The notes: a model not told the origin generated them from the letters alone. A DNA stretch of 11,122 nt from Halonatronomonas sp964558325 (GCA_964558325.1 CAZLCX010000053.1:1-11122); one strand, 5' to 3'; counted from the first letter of the stretch, positions 1-8,389 are shown. Program-made: numbers and translations.

Positions 1-108
1 TTAATTCGGCTGTAAGGGTGGTAAATTAAACTAATTATATGTTATATTATATATAGATTAATCTATTTTATATCAATAAATTATTTATAATTCACTAGGA
101 GGCATATT

Positions 109-1188
109 ATGTTTCAAAGTCGGTTCTTTAAGATAACTTTTGCAATTATAATACTTTTGGCGATTTTCTTTATAATCAACCAGATACCTCAACTGGTAAA
201 TTTTCTTAGTGGTGTCTTTCATTTAGTAGTAATACCGTTATTGCTTGCCACTTTCTTTTATTATATGTTTAGGCCTATTGTTCGGTTTTTATATAAGTAT
301 ATTGATAATAAGTCTCTTTCTATCCTTCTGACAATTCTGGCAGTCCTTGTATTAATCTTCTTTATTACTTATTTTGCCGGCAGCATTATATATACTGAGG
401 TGATGAGACTTGTCAGGTTCTTAAGGGATTATGAAGCCATTGCTGTTCGGGTCAGCGAACTTATAACTGAGGTCGATGAGATTGAATTTTTATCTGAAAT
501 TGATGTAGAGGACAGGCTGGTTCAGTTTGCCAGGGAAATTGGCAATCGGGTAACTGATTACAATTTTATAGGGCTATTTGATTCTCTAGCCCAGATGGTT
601 GTTATTCTCTTTTTAACACCATTTTTAGTTATTTATTTTCTGAAGGATGATCGCTTATTATTTAAAAATTTCCTCCGATTAATTCCTAAAAACCGCCGGG
701 GAACTATTAAGGCAGTTATTGGTAAGATTGATAAGACCTTTGCAGTTTATATTCCAAGTCAGCTTTTAGTTGGAGCAGTTTCTGGTGTTATCATGTTTGT
801 AGGTTACCTTTTAATTGGGATGCCAAATGCTTTAGGTCTGGCCTTTATTCTGACAGCAGCTTCGATCATTCCCTTTGTCGGACCGGCGATTGGAGTTATC
901 CCTGCAGTTTTTATTGCCTTAACGACCAGCTGGATAATGCTGCTTCAAATTGGAGTTTTAATGGCAGTTGTTCAGATGATTGAAAGTAATTTAGTTCGGC
1001 CAATTCTCCAGGGGGGGATGTTAAATACCCATCCAATTGTAGTCATCATAGTTATTGTTATTGCCTCACTCTCCTTTGGAGTCCTGGGTGTACTGATGGC
1101 GATTCCTGTTTATGTTTCTTTAAGAGAAACCTTTAAGATAATTTTATCTGACAGGGGAGGTATGCTCTCAGAAATAGGCCAGGATTAG
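109..1188 (+). CDS. AI-2E/PerM family membrane transporter
   Basis: A 359-residue polytopic inner-membrane protein of the AI-2E family (PerM/YhhT/TqsA type). Members export or exchange small solutes such as autoinducer-2 or Na+/H+; the substrate of this one cannot be told. Hydrophobic segments lie near residues 8-27, 33-52, 69-94, 155-178, 216-237, 240-270, 274-292 and 308-336. A soluble, charged stretch (about 98-150) follows the third segment, as is usual for the family. The C-terminal half has the conserved P-F-V-G-P block (255-259) and an E-S-N-L-V-R-P block (292-298). Length is normal. AGGAGG at 97-102 lies 6 nt before the ATG. The gene stands alone: 107 bases and a fresh promoter separate it from the next gene, so shared function with the operon downstream is unproven. 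Family call is confident; function is open. Confidence 0.9.
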   Translation: MFQSRFFKITFAIIILLAIFFIINQIPQLVNFLSGVFHLVVIPLLLATFFYYMFRPIVRFLYKYIDNKSLSILLTILAVLVLIFFITYFAGSIIYTEVMRLVRFLRDYEAIAVRVSELITEVDEIEFLSEIDVEDRLVQFAREIGNRVTDYNFIGLFDSLAQMVVILFLTPFLVIYFLKDDRLLFKNFLRLIPKNRRGTIKAVIGKIDKTFAVYIPSQLLVGAVSGVIMFVGYLLIGMPNALGLAFILTAASIIPFVGPAIGVIPAVFIALTTSWIMLLQIGVLMAVVQMIESNLVRPILQGGMLNTHPIVVIIVIVIASLSFGVLGVLMAIPVYVSLRETFKIILSDRGGMLSEIGQD

Positions 1189-1221
1189 TTTAGGGTGTTT
1201 TAAATTGATATTCAGGCTATA

Positions 1222-1250
1222 TTGCATTTTACTATTATTAAATGTATAAT
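1222..1250 (+). promoter_or_regulatory. Sigma-A-type promoter for the alcohol dehydrogenase/ABC/AOR operon
   Basis: TTGCAT at 1222-1227 and a perfect TATAAT at 1245-1250 are separated by 17 nt, the optimal spacing. Transcription would start near 1257, giving a leader of about 40 nt before the TTG start at 1296. It is the only good match between the two flanking genes. Confidence 0.6.
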
Positions 1251-1295
1251 TATTTTAGGTAATTAATTAGTTAAAGCTGGAAGGGAGGGTCTTAT

Positions 1296-2468
1296 TTGCT
1301 TGATTTAAGAAAGATCAAGAGTTTTGAGATGCCGACTAAAGTTGTTACCGGAGCTGGTTCAATTTCTGAATTACCAAAATACTTAAAAGAGGAGGGTATT
1401 AACAGGCCATTAATTGTTACTGATCCTGGGATTAGAGAGGCAGGATTACTGGAAAAATTAGAAGAGGTTTTAAAGAATGCCGACTATAGTTATTCACTTT
1501 ATGATAAAGTCTTTGCCAATCCAGACATCGAATTAATCGATCAGGGTAGAGACTTTTTTCAGTCTGAAGATTGTGATGGCTTAATAGCCCTGGGAGGTGG
1601 TAGTTCTATTGATACTGCCAAGGGTATTGGCGTTATTGTGACCCATGGGGGTTCTATCCTGGAATATGAGTTTGGCAGAAAACCATTGACTGAGAGGATA
1701 ACTCCCTTAATTGCTATTCCTACAACTGCTGGAACTGGCAGTGAGGTAACAATGTGGGCTGTGGTAACAGATCATGACAGGCAGGTTAAGTATAATGTAG
1801 GAGGGCCGCTAATTGCCCCCCATATAGCCCTGATAGATCCTGAGCTTCATATGTCGATGCCTGCTCATATTACTGCTGGTACAGGAATGGATGCTTTAGC
1901 CCATGCAGTTGAATGTTACACTTCTCATTATGCTCAACCGATGACAGATTCAGTAGCTCTTCTGGCTATTGAATATTGCGGTAAATATCTCAGGAGGGCT
2001 GTTGCTAATTCTGTTGATCTTGAAGCCAGGTATTATATGGCCCAGGCAGCTATGCTTGCTGGTCTCTCATATGGCAGTGAAAGTGCCGGGGCAGTTCATG
2101 CTATGACCCAGAGTCTTGGAGGAATTAAGCCAGATGTACCCCACGGTGCAGCTGTAGGTACCCTGCTGGCTCCAGTGATGGAATATAACTGGCTTGGTTA
2201 TCCAGAGAAATTTAAGCGGATAGCCATTGCTCTAGGAGAAGATGTCTGGAATATGACTGATCGGGATGCTGCATTAGTCTCTGTCCAGGCAGTTAGAGAG
2301 CTTGCAGAGGATATTAACATACCAAACTTAAAAGAATTAGGAGTTGAAGAACAAGAGATTCCTGAGCTTGCTATTGCAGCAGAAGAAGATCCTCAGACTG
2401 TTGGCAATCCAAGGGATATTGATAGACATTCCTATGAAGAGATTTATTATAATGCTTTTTATCAATAA
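1296..2468 (+). CDS. Iron-containing (type III) alcohol dehydrogenase
   Basis: A cytosolic NAD(P)-dependent dehydrogenase of the Fe-ADH family, 390 residues, the usual length. It interconverts a primary alcohol or polyol with its aldehyde or ketone. The nucleotide-binding G-G-G-S-S-I-D-T-A-K motif is at 100-109, followed by P-T-T-A-G-T-G-S-E. The metal ligands are all visible: Asp199, His203, His268 and His283, spaced as in FucO-type enzymes. The start is TTG at 1296: GGGAGGG (1283-1289) is 6 nt upstream, no in-frame ATG lies near, and the protein then begins in the normal family register. It opens a run of co-directional genes (24 bases to the next start) for an ABC importer and an aldehyde oxidoreductase, which suggests it acts on the imported compound or on an aldehyde derived from it. 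The exact substrate is not readable from sequence. Confidence 0.93.
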   Translation: MLDLRKIKSFEMPTKVVTGAGSISELPKYLKEEGINRPLIVTDPGIREAGLLEKLEEVLKNADYSYSLYDKVFANPDIELIDQGRDFFQSEDCDGLIALGGGSSIDTAKGIGVIVTHGGSILEYEFGRKPLTERITPLIAIPTTAGTGSEVTMWAVVTDHDRQVKYNVGGPLIAPHIALIDPELHMSMPAHITAGTGMDALAHAVECYTSHYAQPMTDSVALLAIEYCGKYLRRAVANSVDLEARYYMAQAAMLAGLSYGSESAGAVHAMTQSLGGIKPDVPHGAAVGTLLAPVMEYNWLGYPEKFKRIAIALGEDVWNMTDRDAALVSVQAVRELAEDINIPNLKELGVEEQEIPELAIAAEEDPQTVGNPRDIDRHSYEEIYYNAFYQ

Positions 2469-2492
2469 TTTGTAATTAAGGAGATATTGCTT

Positions 2493-3407
2493 ATGGCAGA
2501 TAATATAAATTCAAATAAGTTATCTATCTGGGATAAAATGAAAAATGAAAAAGTAACTGCTTTCTTTTTCTGCCTGCCAGCATTAATTCCATTAATAGTT
2601 TTCTGGATAGGGCCAATGATCTTTGCTTTTTATTTAAGTATGACCAACTGGGATCTTATGACGCCTGCTTATGATATGGTTGGACTGGAAAATTACCGAC
2701 AGCTTTTTAGTAATCCTAGGTTTTATGATACCTTATGGAATACCCTGTATTTTACAGTAGGTTCTGTTGTTCCGGCGGTATTTGGTGGGCTTTTACTGGC
2801 TATTTTGCTGAAGGGCAAGATTATAGCTAAGACCTTTCATCGGACTCTTTTATTTTCACCCTGGGTAACACCTATGGTGGCAATGGCTATTGTTTGGTCC
2901 TGGCTCTTTAATCCCAGTAGAGGCTTAATAAATTATATTTTAGGGTTTTTAAATATTTCTCCCTTGCCCTGGGCCTCTAGTTCTTCCTGGGCAATGCCAG
3001 TTGTTATAATAGTCAGTGTCTGGCGGACTTTAGGTTGGTCTATGGTCTTTTATCTAGTTGCCCTGGATAAGATTCCAGATTCTATTTATGATGCGGCAAA
3101 GATTGACGGGGCAACGTTCTGGAAGAAGTTGCGGTATATCACATTACCCCTTGTTTCACCGACAACACTTTTTTTATCAGTTGTGTTAACTGTTGAGGCC
3201 CTCAGAGCCTTTGATCAGATAGATATTATTACTCAGGGTGGCCCAGCAGGTGCGACCAGGACATTGCTCTACCATTATTATCAATCAGCTTTTCAGAGGT
3301 TTAATGCTGGTGAGGCGGCAACAATCGGGATTATAATCCTTCTTATATCTGGGATTTTTGCTATTGCTCAATTTATTATTTCTAAAAAATATGTCCATTA
3401 TCAATAA
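2493..3407 (+). CDS. Carbohydrate ABC transporter permease, UgpA/MalF type
   Basis: First of two membrane subunits of a CUT1-type sugar or glycerol-phosphate importer. It has about six transmembrane helices; the first follows a short charged N-terminus. The cytoplasmic EAA loop, which docks the ATPase, is visible near residues 199-219 as Y-D-A-A-K-I-D-G-A followed by a basic and aromatic stretch and L-P-L. I chose ATG at 2493 (304 residues) over the in-frame TTG at 2487 because AAGGAG (2478-2483) is 9 nt from the ATG but only 3 nt from the TTG. The second permease follows after 29 bases. Resemblance by eye is to UgpA-like proteins; the real substrate may be another sugar or polyol. Confidence 0.9.
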   Translation: MADNINSNKLSIWDKMKNEKVTAFFFCLPALIPLIVFWIGPMIFAFYLSMTNWDLMTPAYDMVGLENYRQLFSNPRFYDTLWNTLYFTVGSVVPAVFGGLLLAILLKGKIIAKTFHRTLLFSPWVTPMVAMAIVWSWLFNPSRGLINYILGFLNISPLPWASSSSWAMPVVIIVSVWRTLGWSMVFYLVALDKIPDSIYDAAKIDGATFWKKLRYITLPLVSPTTLFLSVVLTVEALRAFDQIDIITQGGPAGATRTLLYHYYQSAFQRFNAGEAATIGIIILLISGIFAIAQFIISKKYVHYQ

Positions 3408-3436
3408 TTATCGCAAGAAAGTAGGTGGTATATTAA

Positions 3437-4297
3437 ATGGCATCTGGTCAAAATAAGCAGTATCGTTTAAAAGATAAAATATCTAATATAAGCTTAAATT
3501 TGTCTGTGGCAGTTATCAGTTTTTTGATGGTATTCCCATTCTTTTGGATGTTTACCAGTGCATTAAAGACCCAGGATGAGATCAGGGCCTTTCCCCCTGA
3601 AATTCTGCCAGAAGTTCCTCAATGGGGCAATTTTCTTGAAACCTGGCAGGCAGCACCTTTTGACCTTTATATTTTTAATAGTTTTTTTACTGCAACCGCT
3701 ATTGTTGTACTCCATGTAATTACGACTGCATTTTTTGCCTATGCAATTACCCAATTGACCTTTAGATTTCGTAACTTACTTTTTGGCATAGTAATGGCAA
3801 CCTACATGCTGCCTGTACCTGTAACCTATGTTCCCAGTTATATAATACTTTCAAGGCTTGGCTGGCTTGATAGTTATCAAGGGATTATCTTTTCCAATGC
3901 TGTCAGTGTTTTTGCAATTTTTCTGGCCAGGCAGTCATTTTTGCAGGTTCCTACAGAATTAGTTGATGCTGCTAAAGTTGATGGGGCCAGTCACTGGACA
4001 ATACTCTGGAAGATATTCTTTCCATTAACCAGGCCTATCTTTATAACCTTTGGGCTTATCAACTTTGTCTTAATGTATAATAATTATCTCTGGCCGTTAT
4101 TAATTATCAGGAGTAGAGAACTTTATCTGATAACCATTGGGCTTAGGCAGTTTTTTATTGAGCAGGGTGCTTATGGTGTTAATTGGCCGTTAATCATGGC
4201 TGCCAGTACTATTGTAGTTACTCCACTCTTAATTTTATTCTTTATTACTCAGAAATGGTTTGTTAAAGGTGTCGGCGGTTCTGGAATCAAAGGCTGA
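3437..4297 (+). CDS. Carbohydrate ABC transporter permease, UgpE/MalG type
   Basis: Partner membrane subunit, 286 residues, about six transmembrane helices, in the inner membrane. Its EAA loop is at about 176-196 (V-D-A-A-K-V-D-G-A, then a stretch ending F-P-L-T-R-P). The C-terminus ends with a Lys/Gly-rich tail typical of MalG/UgpE proteins. AGGTGG at 3423-3428 is 8 nt before the ATG. It ends in TGA with no hairpin behind it, so this TGA is an ordinary stop, a useful contrast with the recoded TGAs further right. It forms the translocation channel with the gene before it and works with the binding protein after it. Confidence 0.9.
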   Translation: MASGQNKQYRLKDKISNISLNLSVAVISFLMVFPFFWMFTSALKTQDEIRAFPPEILPEVPQWGNFLETWQAAPFDLYIFNSFFTATAIVVLHVITTAFFAYAITQLTFRFRNLLFGIVMATYMLPVPVTYVPSYIILSRLGWLDSYQGIIFSNAVSVFAIFLARQSFLQVPTELVDAAKVDGASHWTILWKIFFPLTRPIFITFGLINFVLMYNNYLWPLLIIRSRELYLITIGLRQFFIEQGAYGVNWPLIMAASTIVVTPLLILFFITQKWFVKGVGGSGIKG

Positions 4298-4334
4298 TCT
4301 GAACTTACTCTTAGACTTTTAAAAGGAGGCTAAA

Positions 4335-5618
4335 ATGTTTAAAAAATTATTAAAGACAGGCTTTATTGGTTTACTTGCAGTTGCTCTAGTCTTAAGTTTT
4401 TCAAGTAATTCTGTTCAGGCTGATACTGTTGAAATAGACTTTTATTATGGTCTTGGTGGTTATCTTGGTGAGGTAATGGAAGATATGATTTCTGAATTTA
4501 ATGAAGCTAATCCTGATATCAAGGTTAGAGGAGTTACCTATGGTGATTTCGATGAGGCGCTCCAGGCTTTTCAGTCCGGGGTAGCTGCAGGTGACCCTCC
4601 AGCGGCAGTTATGTTAGAGCCTACACCTACTGTAGAATTTGCCAATAGGGGTATCCTGGCATCTGTAAGTGATTTGATGGCTGAAGATGATGAAACTGAT
4701 CCAGATGATTATTATGAAGCTTTCTTTGATATGTCAATGATTGATGGCGAGCAGTATGCTATTCCGTTATTTGGTACGACTCAGGTTCTTTATTATCGCC
4801 ATGATCTTTTTGAAGAAGAGGGCTTAGATCCTGAAATGCTGGAAACCTGGGAAGGCCTGGAAGAAGCGGCAGAGACACTGGCTGAACGTGATGATGTTGA
4901 ATATGGCTGGATGCCGATGTGGGGCCGCTATAATATGATGGATGCTGTTTTTGCCCGGGGCGGCCAGGTGCTCAGTGATGACGGCACTGAAGTAATGATA
5001 GATAGCGAAGAATGGGTTGAGACCTGGGAGGCATTTAGAAAATGGATCCATGAAGATGAAATAATGGGTATTCATCATAGTGGTGTCGGCTGGGAATATT
5101 GGTATGACACTATTGATGATGTCTTAGAAGGTAATGCTGCCGGTTATACTGGCTCAAGTGGCGACCAGGGTGACCTTGACTTTGATATTGTTTCAGCAGC
5201 TGTTCAGCCTGGCTGGGAAGGACATGGAGATCCTGCTCCAGTAGGTGAAGCCAGATATGGCGTTATTCCTGAAAATATTAGTGAGGAAAAGAAAGAGGCT
5301 GCCTATCGCTGGCTAGCTTTCTTCTCTAGCCCAGAGAAGACTGCTGAATGGAATATGAAGACTGGGTACCTTGCAGTAAGATATTCATCTCAGGAGCTTC
5401 CTGAATTTGCAGAATTCTTAGAAGAAAACCCTGAAGCTCAGGCACCATTAGATCAGCTAGAAGTAGCTTCGCCATATGTTATTGACCCAACTGGTGGAGA
5501 TATTGAGCAGGCCCTTGATGATGCTGCAGATGCAGTTCAGATAGAGAATGTTCCTGCCGAGGAAGCCCTTGAGGAGGCTAAGGAAAGAGCTCAAAGAGCA
5601 CTTGATCAGGTTGATTAA
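4335..5618 (+). CDS. Extracellular solute-binding protein of a sugar/polyol ABC transporter (UgpB-like)
   Basis: A 427-residue substrate-binding protein of family 1. It has a Sec signal peptide (about residues 1-29: basic start, hydrophobic core, cleavage after V-Q-A). No lipobox cysteine is present, so the mature protein should be soluble in a periplasm. The mature N-terminus (I-D-F-Y-Y-G-L-G-G-Y-L-G then an E-F-N-E motif) resembles the UgpB branch, which binds glycerol-3-phosphate and related compounds; the ligand here is a guess. It is very acidic (about 94 Asp+Glu to 19 Lys+Arg by hand count), as extracytoplasmic proteins of halophiles often are. AGGAGG (4324-4329) is 5 nt before the ATG. 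It follows both permeases, whereas the binding protein often comes first. No ATPase gene is adjacent. Confidence 0.9.
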   Translation: MFKKLLKTGFIGLLAVALVLSFSSNSVQADTVEIDFYYGLGGYLGEVMEDMISEFNEANPDIKVRGVTYGDFDEALQAFQSGVAAGDPPAAVMLEPTPTVEFANRGILASVSDLMAEDDETDPDDYYEAFFDMSMIDGEQYAIPLFGTTQVLYYRHDLFEEEGLDPEMLETWEGLEEAAETLAERDDVEYGWMPMWGRYNMMDAVFARGGQVLSDDGTEVMIDSEEWVETWEAFRKWIHEDEIMGIHHSGVGWEYWYDTIDDVLEGNAAGYTGSSGDQGDLDFDIVSAAVQPGWEGHGDPAPVGEARYGVIPENISEEKKEAAYRWLAFFSSPEKTAEWNMKTGYLAVRYSSQELPEFAEFLEENPEAQAPLDQLEVASPYVIDPTGGDIEQALDDAADAVQIENVPAEEALEEAKERAQRALDQVD

Positions 5619-5664
5619 GTTGATTAACTAGACTAAAATATTTTGTCTGGCTGGAGGAATTGAA

Positions 5665-6072
5665 ATGAAAAGAATTGTGGCAGATTTTGACCTCTGTACT
5701 GGCTGTGAGACCTGTGCCCTGGTCTGTTCATTTACCAGACTGGGGGGATTTAACCCTGATAGGTCCTGTATTCAACTCAATCTTTTTGCAGATGGTGTCT
5801 TTAATTTTCCTGAGATCTGCCATCAATGCCAGAATGCTGTCTGCAGCCAGGTCTGTCCCACAGGGGCAATGCAGGTTGATAGAGAGGCTGGCATTGTCAG
5901 GGTTGATCAGGCCAGCTGTATTGCCTGTGGCCAGTGCGAGGAGGCCTGCCCGGTTGATATGGTTAAAGTCGATAAAGATCTTAACTATGCCCTTAAATGT
6001 GAGCTCTGCCAGGGCGAGGTCCCCTGTGTGGAAGCCTGCCCTGCCGACGCTCTGGGGGTGTATAACAAATGA
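5665..6072 (+). CDS. Four-cluster ferredoxin-like electron-transfer subunit of the aldehyde oxidoreductase
   Basis: A 135-residue cytosolic polyferredoxin with 17 cysteines, 16 of them in four [4Fe-4S] groups: Cys11/14/17/21, Cys52/55/60/64, Cys85/88/91/95 and Cys112/115/121/125. The pairing pattern is that of HycB/AorA-type subunits, in which the first and last groups and the two middle groups complete each other's clusters. It overlaps the next gene by four bases (ATGA), so the two are translationally coupled and very likely form one complex. In the known Aromatoleum enzyme an AorA subunit of this kind wires the active site to further acceptors. A GGAGG (5652-5656) is 8 nt before the ATG. 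Only 46 bases separate it from the binding-protein gene, with just a weak hairpin between, so it probably shares that transcript. Confidence 0.9.
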   Translation: MKRIVADFDLCTGCETCALVCSFTRLGGFNPDRSCIQLNLFADGVFNFPEICHQCQNAVCSQVCPTGAMQVDREAGIVRVDQASCIACGQCEEACPVDMVKVDKDLNYALKCELCQGEVPCVEACPADALGVYNK

Positions 6073-7868
6073 AATATGGAAGTTATATGGGTCGTTTCTT
6101 AGAGGTTGATCTGACTTTTAATGCTACTAGAGAGATAGAGCTAGATGATGAGTTGATAGAGGAGTATATAGGCGGTAAAGGTTTTGGCGTGAAGCTTTAT
6201 CAGGATTATATTGATGATTCAGTTGAACCTTTAAGTTCTGATAATGTCCTCTTTTTCTTAACAGGACCTCTTACCGGGACCTTTGCTCCAGCTATGCGCT
6301 CAGTTGTTGTGACCAGATCGCCATTAACCGGCGGCTGGCTTGATTCCTATTTTGGCGGATATTTTGGCCAGGCTATTAAGTATGCCGGTTATGATGGCCT
6401 AATAATTAAAGGCAAGGCAGATCATTTATCTTATATTTTGATAGATAATGGTAAGATAGAGATTAAATCAGGTATAAAATTAAAGCATCAATCGACATCT
6501 GAGACTGCTGCCAGAATTAAAGAACTTCATGGCGATCAATACAGAGTTGCCTCAATTGGTCCAGCCGGGGAAGAACTGGTTAAATACAGCCTGATTTCCT
6601 GTGAGAATAATCGCCAGGCTGGTCGAGGTGGCGCAGGTGCTGTCATGGGCAGTAAGAATCTTAAAGCTATTGGAGTAAAGGGTGAATCTTTAATTAAGGT
6701 GTCCGATAAGGCAAAATTTGTTGATGCTGTCGATAAAGCCAATCAGGACCTGGCTCAATCTGCTGATGTCGATAATTTTCGTGAGAATGGGACACCTTCA
6801 TCTATTCCCTTTGCCAATGAAATCGGGATGCTGCCTGCTGAGAATTACTTTAAGGGTCAGTTTGCCGGGGTAGAAGGTCTGGAGACTGAACCCCAGGAAG
6901 AATTATTCTGGAATAGAGATTTAGCCTGCAGTGGCTGTCCGATTGCCTGCGGCAAGATCGGGAAAATTCGCCGGGGCAAGTATAGTGGCCTGCTGACAGA
7001 TACTGTTGAATATGAGACCCTGGGTCTATTAGGTTCTAACCTGGGGCTTGGTGATATCCGTGAAGTTACTAAATTGGCCAATCTCTGTGATCAGTTGGGA
7101 CTTGATACGATTTCTGCTGGCGGTGCTGTTGGTTTTCTGATTGAAGCAATAGATCGAAATCTTTATTCTGACCCTGAGCTAAAAGACCTGGGTTTTGGCA
7201 AGGCTGAGGCAATCAGGGAAATGATTAAGCTAATAGCCTTTAGAAAAGGTCGGACAGCAGACTTACTGGCAGAAGGTGTTGAAGAATTTTCCAGTAAGAT
7301 TGTTGGCGGAGATAAATTTGCCATTCATATAAAGGGACTTGAAACACCGGCCTGGCCGCCCCGGGGAGCTCCAGGCATGGGGCTGGCTTTAATGACTGCT
7401 GATAGAGGTGGCTGTCACCAGCGTTCTTTTCCTGTAATTCATGAAGTTGGCGGTCTTGAATGGCAGGGTAAGAAGCTTGAGCGGCTTTCGACTGAAGGGA
7501 AGGCCAGTCTGGTTGTTTATCAGCAGAACAAGCTGGCTGCCCTGGATACCCTGGTGAAATGTGATTTTGGTACCTATGGTATCAGTGAGGGGAGTTATCA
7601 GTTGATGCTGGAGGCTGCTACTGGACTTGAGTTAGATGGCGAAAATCCCTGGCAGGAACTTGGGGCCAGGATCTGGGATCAGGCCAGAAAGATTAATATA
7701 ATGCATGGCTTTACAAAAAAAGATGATACACTGCCAGCCCGGTTTATGGAAGAGCCTTTACCTGATGGACCAGCCGAGGGACACATGATAACTGAGGAAG
7801 ATAGGGAAGAGATGCTGGCTGAGTATTACAGGCTGAGGGGCTGGAGCTCAGATGGAGAAATAAATTAG
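6069..7868 (+). CDS. aor: Aldehyde:ferredoxin oxidoreductase (tungsten or molybdenum bis-pterin enzyme)
   Basis: A 599-residue catalytic subunit of the AOR family, which oxidises aldehydes to carboxylates (or reduces acids) with ferredoxin. The N-terminal pterin domain shows the expected G-G-K-G-F-G, L-T-G-P-L-T-G-T and R-S-P-L-T-G-G-W blocks, then the R-G-G-A-G-A-V-M-G-S-K-N motif. The [4Fe-4S] ligands are Cys287, Cys290, Cys294 (C-x2-C-x3-C) and Cys498, close to the 288/291/295/494 set of the Pyrococcus enzyme. Full length, no frame defects. The start codon overlaps the stop of the ferredoxin subunit. Placed behind an alcohol dehydrogenase and an importer, it may finish oxidation of an alcohol-derived aldehyde. 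Choice of metal and substrate cannot be decided from sequence. Confidence 0.94.
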   Translation: MKYGSYMGRFLEVDLTFNATREIELDDELIEEYIGGKGFGVKLYQDYIDDSVEPLSSDNVLFFLTGPLTGTFAPAMRSVVVTRSPLTGGWLDSYFGGYFGQAIKYAGYDGLIIKGKADHLSYILIDNGKIEIKSGIKLKHQSTSETAARIKELHGDQYRVASIGPAGEELVKYSLISCENNRQAGRGGAGAVMGSKNLKAIGVKGESLIKVSDKAKFVDAVDKANQDLAQSADVDNFRENGTPSSIPFANEIGMLPAENYFKGQFAGVEGLETEPQEELFWNRDLACSGCPIACGKIGKIRRGKYSGLLTDTVEYETLGLLGSNLGLGDIREVTKLANLCDQLGLDTISAGGAVGFLIEAIDRNLYSDPELKDLGFGKAEAIREMIKLIAFRKGRTADLLAEGVEEFSSKIVGGDKFAIHIKGLETPAWPPRGAPGMGLALMTADRGGCHQRSFPVIHEVGGLEWQGKKLERLSTEGKASLVVYQQNKLAALDTLVKCDFGTYGISEGSYQLMLEAATGLELDGENPWQELGARIWDQARKINIMHGFTKKDDTLPARFMEEPLPDGPAEGHMITEEDREEMLAEYYRLRGWSSDGEIN

Positions 7869-7958
7869 CGTAATCAATAGAGTAATAATATAAACTAAAC
7901 TTCCAGTTTGTTTTAGCTTAAATTTGCATTAACTCAGGCATAAAATTAAAATAGACAT

Positions 7959-7985
7959 AAAGACAGCCCTGTCAGGGCTGTCTTT
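7959..7985. terminator. Strong hairpin between convergent genes, probable bidirectional terminator
   Basis: A perfect 13-bp inverted repeat: AAAGACAGCCCTG (7959-7971), one T, then CAGGGCTGTCTTT (7973-7985). It lies 90 bases after the AOR stop and 48 bases beyond the stop of the minus-strand DsrE-like gene. The arms supply a short U run (3 to 4) for either strand, which is weak for intrinsic termination, but position and stem strength make termination of both transcripts the best reading. Confidence 0.7.
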
Positions 7986-8032
7986 GCTTATAAATAAGGC
8001 TATTTATAATTTTATTATTTCAATTTTGAAAC

Positions 8033-8389
8033 CTAGAAAGTAAAAACTTTATCTGCAGAAAGGACCCAGTCAGAATATTCAGCCATGCCGCTAACTTCAA
8101 CACCCTCAATCATCTCTTCTTTTGAAACCCCACGGGTTTCAGCACAGCTTCCTCAGGTCTTAACAGCTCCATCTTTTCTTAAAACTGATTTAAACATTCT
8201 TTCAACATTATAATAGCCTTTCGGAGTCTGCTGGTTGACTTTAGCAGCTATTACGCCATCATCGAGCAAAAAGATATTGACCTGGACTTCTTCCTCTTTT
8301 TTCTGTAAGTTCATGGCAGTTCTTAAGGCATTGTAAGCCTTTTCTGAGCCGTATGGAGAATCATTAATAACTAATAAAATTTCCTGCAT
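8033..8389 (-). CDS. DsrE-family selenoprotein (in-frame UGA as selenocysteine 79)
   Basis: A 118-residue small cytosolic protein read through a TGA at 8153-8155 to the TAG at 8033-8035. The first 78 residues are a typical DsrE/YchN-type domain (early I-N-D-S-P-Y-G-S-E, then T-P-K-G-Y-Y-N-V-E-R-M). The 39 residues after the TGA continue the same domain: U-G-S-C-A-E-T-R-G and an end in S-D-W-V-L-S-A-D-K-V. In ordinary relatives the TGA position is the first Cys of a C-G-x-C motif, so Sec79 and Cys82 would be a redox pair. A perfect hairpin follows the TGA (separate entry). The family handles sulfur transfer or redox of reactive sulfur; no partner sulfur genes are seen here. AAAGGATG upstream of the ATG serves as ribosome site. 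It diverges from the other two selenoprotein genes. A pseudogene is unlikely given the intact downstream part. Confidence 0.88.
8124..8140 (-). promoter_or_regulatory. bSECIS hairpin for the DsrE-like selenoprotein
   Basis: On the minus strand GAAACCC, loop GTG, GGGTTTC form a perfect 7-bp stem. Twelve bases separate the TGA from the stem and the loop starts at base 20 after the TGA. The first loop base is G, as bacterial SECIS models require. It lies inside the coding sequence. Confidence 0.8.
8153..8155 (-). other. Recoded UGA codon: selenocysteine 79 of the DsrE-like protein
   Basis: TGA on the minus strand is followed by G-S-C and 36 further family-like residues. It occupies the first cysteine position of the family redox motif. 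Confidence 0.85.

Noticed and set aside
53..66. Perfect 14-bp palindrome ATAGATTAATCTAT upstream of the AI-2E-type gene
   Set aside because: In very AT-rich sequence short palindromes are common, and I found no convincing promoter to relate it to; kept only as a note.
86..91. TATAAT as the -10 box for the AI-2E-type gene
   Set aside because: It has no -35 at suitable distance, and a start from it would fall inside the ribosome-binding site.
5630..5648. Imperfect hairpin AGACTAAAATATTTTGTCT between the binding protein and ferredoxin genes as a terminator
   Set aside because: The stem is short, AT-rich and mismatched, and it is followed by GG rather than a T run; at most a weak attenuator.
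5675..6109. A 144-codon frame overlapping the ferredoxin and the start of the AOR gene
   Set aside because: It is an out-of-frame shadow of the cysteine-rich ferredoxin, which has its own ribosome site and clear cluster motifs.
7898..7915. Possible second terminator hairpin after the AOR gene around AAACTAAAC and GTTTGTTTT
   Set aside because: The arms pair imperfectly; the perfect 13-bp hairpin at 7959-7985 is far better.
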